Shown here in pieces: positions 57,871-64,000 of a stretch of DNA of 64,000 nt; position 1 is the stretch's first letter, and every line of letters begins with the position of its first letter. Made by a program: the position numbers and the translations under genes. Origin of the DNA: Mytilus galloprovincialis (taxonomy: Eukaryota; Mollusca; Bivalvia; Mytilida; Mytilidae); assembly GCF_965363235.1 (NCBI RefSeq), contig NC_134844.1, forward strand, positions 17,404,646 to 17,468,645. The letters are read 5' to 3'. Under the pieces are notes generated by a model, which worked only from the letters and a program-made list of their open reading frames with translations, ran no database searches and was not told the origin of the DNA.

Positions 57871-58850
57871 AAACAAAAAAATGACTAAAAAAAGCCCAAA
57901 ATTGGTGTTAAAACAAAACAGACCGCATCAAAAATCAAATCCAATACTGAAATACATTGTGATTTATGGAGAAATATCGGAAGACTTTTGTGACGATGAC
58001 TTACGCAGTCCAAACAGCAAAACATAAATATTCCACAATGTTGTTCGTAGAAGGTAAGATTGGTGATGTTTTTCCCAATCATGTTTAAAATCATACAATG
58101 TTTTATTGAACTCTAAAAGCATTGATAATGCCATTATAATTATTGTTGAGTATTCCAATTTACCAGAAACCAACGATTCACTGCGAAATATGCTACGCTC
58201 CATCACACATGGGTCAATATATTTGAAACACTTCGAACGCATGAATAATCAATGAGCCTTCTTCATAGATTTACTATCAAAATCATGGGGTATATGTTGC
58301 GGCTTTCAATGTTTATTTAATAAGTATTGTTGTGTTGTTATGAACATTACTAAATGGCTGATATGTTACTAAATGGCTGATATGTTACTGAACAACACAA
58401 AAACGGAAGTGTATATATCATCATGCATTATCGCATTCATTTAATTTAAGTGACAATACAGTATAATTTATTTTAAAAATTAAAAAGAGAAAATAAAAAT
58501 GTTTTCTTTTTTTAATTTGCTATTTTCATTTTTTAAGGTAACGTATGTGACAATTTTTTGGATGGCAATGGCATAATAAAAGTTTATAGTAATTATCCGG
58601 TCTAGAGCAATCCGTTCCAGACCGACATCAATTATGGAATGTTTATGTTATACACAACATTATAAAAATGATCGTCTATACAAATTAACAATAGGGACTC
58701 GAACTTGTCGAGTTTGGTGGTCGCCTTTTCTCTTTGCATGAAAATGAGCAATAATAGTTAACCCTTACTCGCTGATGTGTTTCTGTAATAGTATGAGGCG
58801 GAGTACTTTCAGTAGCTTTTAAAAATTAAAGTTAAATATATCATTGGCCG
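57870..58850. other. Anonymous sequence
   Basis: A short direct duplication ACTAAATGGCTGATATGTTA at 58350-58390; otherwise nothing recognised. Confidence 0.4.
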
Positions 58851-58864
58851 AAACCTTTTGATAT

Positions 58865-59025
58865 CAATTGCCGGTATCTTGATGATTTTCTGTCTTCCAC
58901 TAACCAGCATTTTAGTCAACATCTTCTCTAAATATATAAAATTGAACTTGAAAAAAATCATTTCGAAATTAAATTCTTATTAGACATTGACCTTGATATT
59001 GACAGTAAAAGCTGTTAAATTCCAT
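58865..59025 (+). mobile_element. Decayed Penelope-like reverse-transcriptase scrap
   Basis: TATCTTGATGATTTTCTG reads YLDDFL at the RT catalytic site, and the following sequence parallels the CPFLDLDIYI part of the Naiad RT (GACCTTGATATTGACAGTA). Strongly decayed. Confidence 0.45.
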
Positions 59026-59384
59026 AACTTTCCATATTTTCTATAGCTGCAATATTCTTGATATTTGGATTCAAGCTACATCCTTATGTTCGATTGTCTG
59101 CACCGATTTTATTGCCTTGCTCATCAACTTTTTATTTACCAAAAAATTCATATTTCTCACTAAATGATGGTATACAATATATTTTGTCGCACTTTACTCT
59201 ACAACAACTTTGGGCATACTTTTGATACTTGACTCAAATCTTTATCACGTTGTGCCTGTGTGTCAATTATATTGCCATTGTTCATCAACATCGTGTAATT
59301 GTGCATATAGTTGGAAACCATTGATGGTTTCTTATTTGGTTTCTTATTTTGATCACTGGTATACACCTATGGGTGTGGGAGTTC

Positions 59385-59480
59385 TCGCCTGTTGAAGAAC
59401 CATTCGTGGCCTAGCGTTGTTTTATACGTTTTGGTTGGGTTGTTGTATCTTTGGCATATTTCTCATTTCCATTCTTTATT
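59385..59480 (+). repeat. Short tail of the Naiad terminal-repeat family
   Basis: CCTGTTGAAGAACCATTCGT ... TTGGTTGGGTTGTTGTATCT ... CATTTCCATTCT. Confidence 0.55.
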
Positions 59481-60640
59481 CAATTAACAAATGCTAAAAT
59501 ACATGAAATGTTTATGCCAAAAAACAAAACTATCATTATTTCCTATTTTTTCTATCAATTTTCATTTCTGATAAGTCAAACAAAACACAATCACCTTGAC
59601 CTTCATCTTTGCTTGAATTTGGGCCTTGCAAAGCTATTCAAGCTATTTTATGTGAGTGTTTTTTTGGTATATTTGATATAACCGAATAAAAAATAATATA
59701 ACATGTGTGATCTTTATAAATTACGCAGACGACATATGTCTCAATAGGAGACTTGCATATAAGTGAATATATAAAAATGACACAACTCTTGAGTAGAAAA
59801 TTACTTAATCTGGGTAACGAGAAAACCTGCACTGATGTGATCATTTCAACAATTATATGTTCGTCAACCCGAACGATGGGTCCATAAAAAATATGTATCA
59901 TAGTTTTTTGCTGAAATACTTCAAGTTTTATTTTTGGCTTCTATTACCTTTTTACTGACTCTCAGATGTAAAAACGTCACGACAGATGCAATTAATGAGG
60001 AAAAAGATGCTGCCTTTTTCGATGCCCTGATCTCACTCCCGATCTTGTTTTGGAGTTTGTGTTCTCCTACTTTTTGTTGTTGTATACATTTTTCTGTACT
60101 ATTTGCACGTATCAACTAATAGTTATCATTACCATCGTCAGACCGGTACCTTAACCAGCATGAAAATATGAAGTTGTTTTATGAATCTTGGTCAACTTTT
60201 GTCCTGTCTAAAAAGGTCTGAACCTAAGGACACCGGGATATATTACATCACAGCACTATTTAAAGAAATAGAGGTCAATACATTTGAGCAAACTGAAGAT
60301 TATCGCGTATGTTTCAAAAATATTTACAGTGGTTAATTCTATATTCTCTAAGGGCTCTCTTCAAGCTTTATTATGCTTTAAAGACGGCTTCTGACTAAAG
60401 CGCCTTAAAACAGTTGAAATCATATTAAGATTGCCGATACGCCACAAATGGTTTCTATTTATAGGATTTGGAAACCCAAGAGACTCACTGATTATGTTTA
60501 ATAAACGCAATATTAGAAAACCGCTGTTCAATAGTCATAATTTGATTACAGAAAAACAAATTCGGGTAAAAACACTAAAACCGAGGAAAATACCTCATCT
60601 ACACGAGAAAAACAACGGAACAACAGAAACAATGAACTAC
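59480..60640. other. Anonymous sequence
   Basis: Overlapping short frames on both strands at 59921-60119 have no recognisable features. No repeat identified. Confidence 0.4.
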
Positions 60641-60649
60641 AACAAAAGC

Positions 60650-60850
60650 AAACGCAATCATGCATAGAAACAGACTGTCGGATAACAACTGCCATATTTC
60701 TGATTCGTTACAGTTGGTGGATTGAACCGGTGGCATGCCAAACCTCCCGCTTGTATGACAATTGTTAAAAAATATCACTACAAATACAACACTGTGTGAC
60801 CAGAAAATAGGGAACAATTCAACACTAACAATGGAAAAAATAGAAACAAA
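60650..60850 (-). repeat. Dispersed repeat, reverse copy of 42090-42215 family
   Basis: GGCATGCCAAACCTCCCGCT mirrors AGCGGGAGGTTTGGCAT at 42118; AACAACTGCCATATTTCTGA corresponds to its flank. Confidence 0.5.
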
Positions 60851-61640
60851 ACAACTTATAAACGTCAGTCATGACTACAATAACTTCATAACGAAGTTTA
60901 AAGCGCTGAACGACATTACATCAAATTTGTGGGACTTGTAAGATGTTTTTGATTGACATTTAAAGTTTGTCTATCTAATAGCTACCATAAAAATGTTTTC
61001 AGTTAAATTTTTGAACGTCATTTCAAAAAGATAATACGAAAAAAATACCATTAACGGTACTCATGAAACAAAAAGTGATATTAAGTGAACAATGTAGTCA
61101 ACAATCCGTTGCAATACTTAATATAATTATCTATCAGCTCCGGTAACTCTGGGATGTAGTTTCCAAGGAACTAGGCGAAACTGACACATTTTACAAATTT
61201 TATTGCAATGTACTGCTAAAATGAAATTTCCATCAAGTAAGAAAGTATCTGTAACGTGTTGGCAACTTCGGGTTTTGTCTGTATATATACAAATTGACTA
61301 TAAACCTGATGATGGGTGTTTTTTTTTAATAAGATGTCATTCCCATATTGCCTTCTGCTTCAAAAGAAAACTTTAGATTTTCCCTATTAGAATTGTTCAC
61401 AGAAGTTATTAACTTGTACGACATTTTCACATGGGTTATATTATTTTCATGATATTGTATTCTTAGATATCATCTGTTATAACCTTTTAACGATCTTTGG
61501 TAACTTACTTTTAATTTTCCAACTAATGTTTGGCTTCAATGACTTTTTTGTTACATACTGTATGTATGTACCTTATGATTGATTTATACGTGATTGTCAG
61601 GAGCTATATATGTGTCGTCATGTACATATAACTACATATC
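60850..61640. other. Anonymous sequence downstream of the VMO-I gene
   Basis: Nothing recognised. Confidence 0.4.
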
Positions 61641-61646
61641 CAATTC

Positions 61647-61647
<1 letters not shown>

Positions 61648-61697
<50 letters not shown>
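61648..61697. repeat. (AT)n microsatellite
   Basis: About 25 uninterrupted TA units just beyond the VMO-I poly(A) site. Confidence 0.95.
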
Positions 61698-61699
<2 letters not shown>

Positions 61700-61754
61700 T
61701 GTTCTTTATAGTATTTAAAGGGAGAAAGGAATAAACACAGTTCATGTCTTTTCT

Positions 61755-61760
61755 TTTATT
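61755..61760 (-). terminator. Poly(A) signal of the VMO-I gene
   Basis: AATAAA on the minus strand about 150 bases after the stop codon. The long AT microsatellite begins about 60 bases further downstream. Confidence 0.5.
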
Positions 61761-61909
61761 GCTGTTTAAAAAAATATTCATATAATGATATAGGACAAGA
61801 AACAAAACACTGTAAGAAAATAAAATATCTATAGAAATATAAGAAAATATCTTAACAGTTGTACATATAGATGAAATATCTGCCATCATCATTTGTCAAT
61901 TCATAAATA

Positions 61910-63634
61910 TCAGTCACGACAGCACACAAATTTAACGTCATTGAGAGCTGTGTCGTCGGTGCCGCTGCCTTGAGGTGGTTCAGTCCTGGTTTGTATTCCA
62001 CATATAGCACTTCCTGTGTCACAAGACCTGCTCCAACTACCATATGTACCCCAATCGCCATATCCGTTTTGCCTTGGTTGTTCTTTAATTTCCTGATAAC
62101 CTCCATTTAAACCTCGACATTCGAATTTAACATAGTTAGCAGCTGTGTCATCTCTGACTCGGCCTGCACCCTTAAAAATATCAACTGATTTATGCGGGAT
62201 TTTCCCGCTGTGTTGAAGACCCATTGATGAACGTCGGCTGTTTTTGCTTTTTGGTGGGTGGTGTCTCTTTGACATATTCTCAATTTCCATTATCAATTTT
62301 ATACAAAGATATTGGTATATTAACAACAGTTATTATTTAAAATAAGTATGAGATATGTTGATCTATGCTGCAAGTGTTTTCAAGGTAATAAGATTTTCAA
62401 TCTTTTTACAAAATGTTTATATGCTAGATCTGCCGAAACCACCAGGTAGTGTAATAAAATTAAACGTTTGTATTAGTATTTTGGTTTTTAAATATTTTGG
62501 TCAAAAGCATCACAGATACATTGATTGTCGAAATGCGCACCTGCATTTAATTAGTACCATTTATGTTATTATTCCTAAAATTCAGCTTTTAATTGTGGTC
62601 GTACTTTTTTCCTCTTCCTGTTTGTTATTTTGTTTTACAACTAGTCATTATTCTCATCAGAATACAATCACACATTCAGCAGTTATTTCCACTGTCAGCT
62701 TGATAATATACTTAATGGAAACTGGAATAACATGTCAGAATAAAGATTAACTTACCTGGTGTCCTTCAACTTTTAAACTAAAAGATACAAAGAACTCTCC
62801 CGGTCGGCACTGTGTAAAAGTAGGGTACCAATCCCCCCAGGGACAAGTTCCTGATGTGATCTTTGGACCAGATGTGTGTTGAACTGTCTTTGTTCCACAA
62901 AGTAGTTGTATTGCATTCAATGAAGTGTCATCATGTCTTCGTCCACCGCCTTGGGACACTTCAATCTGTGAATAGTTTTCAAATGAAGAAAATCGATTAC
63001 TTTCAATGCAGTCTTTTTATACAATATAAATAGATTTAAGTGCAGTAGAAATGTTTTTCTTTATTAATTTAAGTAACTTGAATATGAAAAATTCAGCTGT
63101 CCTGAGATAATATCAAAACTTGATGACAACATCCTTAAAATATGCAGTACAGTTGGTAGTCAATGAATATATTTTTCAATCTGTATTATAAATATTCTTA
63201 TTGTATAATATGGAGCTGTCTGGTTTAGTTTTTTTTGTTTTATATTATTCTTGTTTTGTGATTTACATTTCATTGTATCATATTTTCCGGTCATCTGTCC
63301 TTGAATAATACAGAATTTCGTCGTTTGTGTTCGGTTTTTGTCACTTGTTTATGTTGTTACGTTATCGTCATTTATAATATTGATTCGTTTTTTTCGAGTA
63401 ATCATTTTGATTTGACTGCTCTTCATACTGGATTACCAAACTTAAAGATATCGTATATATTACCCTCATTTTATAGCCATACGCATATTGTCCCGGTTGT
63501 GGACATAACTGTAAATTGCGCCAGTCTCCCCAACCTTGTCCATTTGTGACGCTAAGTTCTTTAACGACATTCCTGGAGACGGAATTGCTCTGTGCAACAC
63601 ATATAACTAAAACTAACGCTCTTGTAATAAACAT
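61910..63634 (-). CDS. Vitelline membrane outer layer protein 1 (VMO-I) homologue, 3 exons
   Basis: Exons 63634-63464, 62965-62756 and 62170-61910 (171, 210, 261 nt, all phase 0, GT..AG) give a complete 213-aa protein. Residues 1-18 form a signal peptide (ALVLVICVAQSNS). The VMO-I pattern appears three times: (1) NGQGWGDWRNLQLCP, YAYGYKMRIEVSQGGG, HDDTSLNAIQLLC; (2) CPWGDWYPTFTQC, VSFSLKVEGHQGAGR, DDTAANYVKFEC; (3) YGDWGTYGSWSRSC, AICGIQTRTEPPQGSG, DDTALNDVKFVCC. VMO-I is a beta-prism protein of egg coats and other secretions, about 200 residues long, so this copy is full length. The start at 63634 is preferred over an in-frame ATG at 63673 because the signal peptide follows it directly. Intron 2 holds a short dispersed-repeat tail (62190-62300). 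The role in this animal is not shown; egg coat or mucosal secretion are the family precedents. Confidence 0.9.
62190..62300 (+). repeat. Naiad terminal-repeat family tail in VMO-I intron 2
   Basis: GTGTTGAAGACCCATTGATG ... GGTGTCTCTTTGACATATTC matches the end of the ~375-bp repeat in reverse. It makes the reading frame upstream of exon 3 look longer than the real exon. Confidence 0.6.
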
Positions 63635-63692
63635 TCTGCAATAAATATGTAATGTATTTAAAAAAAAATCCATACCATATGGTTAATGTGGC

Positions 63693-63701
63693 TTATATAA
63701 T
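63693..63701 (-). promoter_or_regulatory. TATA box of the VMO-I gene
   Basis: TTATATAAG on the minus strand, about 60 bases before the ATG at 63634, well placed for a leader of about 30 bases. Confidence 0.5.
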
Positions 63702-63709
63702 TCGACATT

Positions 63710-64000
63710 GAAAGGTATTTGTATGAATGCTATCTAGATAGTGATATAGAATTAACATTGTTGTGCTGATATTAAGACGAGTTATATATATAGTATTTCG
63801 ACTCTTCAACATTCAAGGGTCTATCCTAAATTGAGGTAAATTATATGGCTTTCCAAATACTGTTTCGATACCTAAAATCACTGAAGAGACATTTATTGTC
63901 GAAATCCGGATATAGCGTATTAATTTTTACGCCTTTTGTTTGCAATATACCATCTTTTCCGCATGTTGTTTTTTTGTATTGTTTTCTGTTTGGCATTGAA
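63710..64000. other. Upstream flank of the VMO-I gene
   Basis: AT-rich; no further exon or motif recognised before the window ends. Confidence 0.4.

Noticed and set aside
61632-61892. 86-aa frame ending in an Ile/Tyr run
   Set aside because: The run is translation of the AT microsatellite.
1-64000. CRISPR array, operons or prokaryotic regulatory elements
   Set aside because: Spliced genes, TATA boxes and eukaryotic repeats throughout; the tandem arrays lack spacer-repeat structure.

Overview
The window looks like AT-rich nuclear DNA of a marine bivalve, most likely a mussel (Mytilidae). This is inferred from intron-rich genes with GT..AG splicing, a dense layer of mollusc-type dispersed repeats, hammerhead-ribozyme repeats, Penelope-like retroelements, and secreted-protein families common in bivalves. 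No bacterial features are present.

Genes. Three members of one secreted family can be reconstructed by splicing. The family carries the cysteine-rich C-terminal domain usually annotated 'short-chain collagen C4-like', after the sponge protein. Gene A is on the minus strand (coding exons between 13379 and 9684), gene B on the plus strand (30503-32685) and gene C on the minus strand (41430-36565). All use three domain exons of 63 or 69, 237 and 239 nt joined in phase 1. The first exon varies: A and B share a 178-nt signal-peptide exon, while C has an unrelated 316-nt exon encoding a signal peptide and a helical region. No Gly-X-Y repeat is present. A decayed orphan copy of the A/B first exon lies at 28538-28720. 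At the right end is a complete three-exon minus-strand gene (63634-61910) for a vitelline membrane outer layer protein 1 (VMO-I) homologue.

Layout. 1-12836 is a head-to-tail array of a ~5.87-kb unit (about 99.8% identical): one partial and two full units. Each full unit carries exons 2-4 of gene A but not exon 1, which occurs once, just beyond the array. 13-30 kb holds repeats: a Harbinger-like MITE, a 162-bp palindrome, several copies of a segment with a 36-bp tandem repeat next to a hammerhead-like motif, and Penelope-like 3' tails. 30-42 kb holds genes B and C, converging on a repeat-filled gap, with a foldback minisatellite element in intron 2 of gene C. 42-48.5 kb holds a pogo-like MITE inserted in an older repeat, a hAT-like MITE and a possible unrecognised spliced gene. 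48.6-53.0 kb is a large Penelope-like element of the Naiad type (GIY-YIG endonuclease N-terminal to the reverse transcriptase) between ~375-bp direct repeats. 53-61.6 kb is mostly anonymous, with SINE-like and retroelement scraps.

Most interesting: the array of exon 2-4 cassettes behind a single signal exon, the first-exon swap on a conserved phase-1 module, a near-intact minimal-stem-III hammerhead ribozyme at 40750-40791, and three unrelated near-perfect palindromes whose apices resemble each other.
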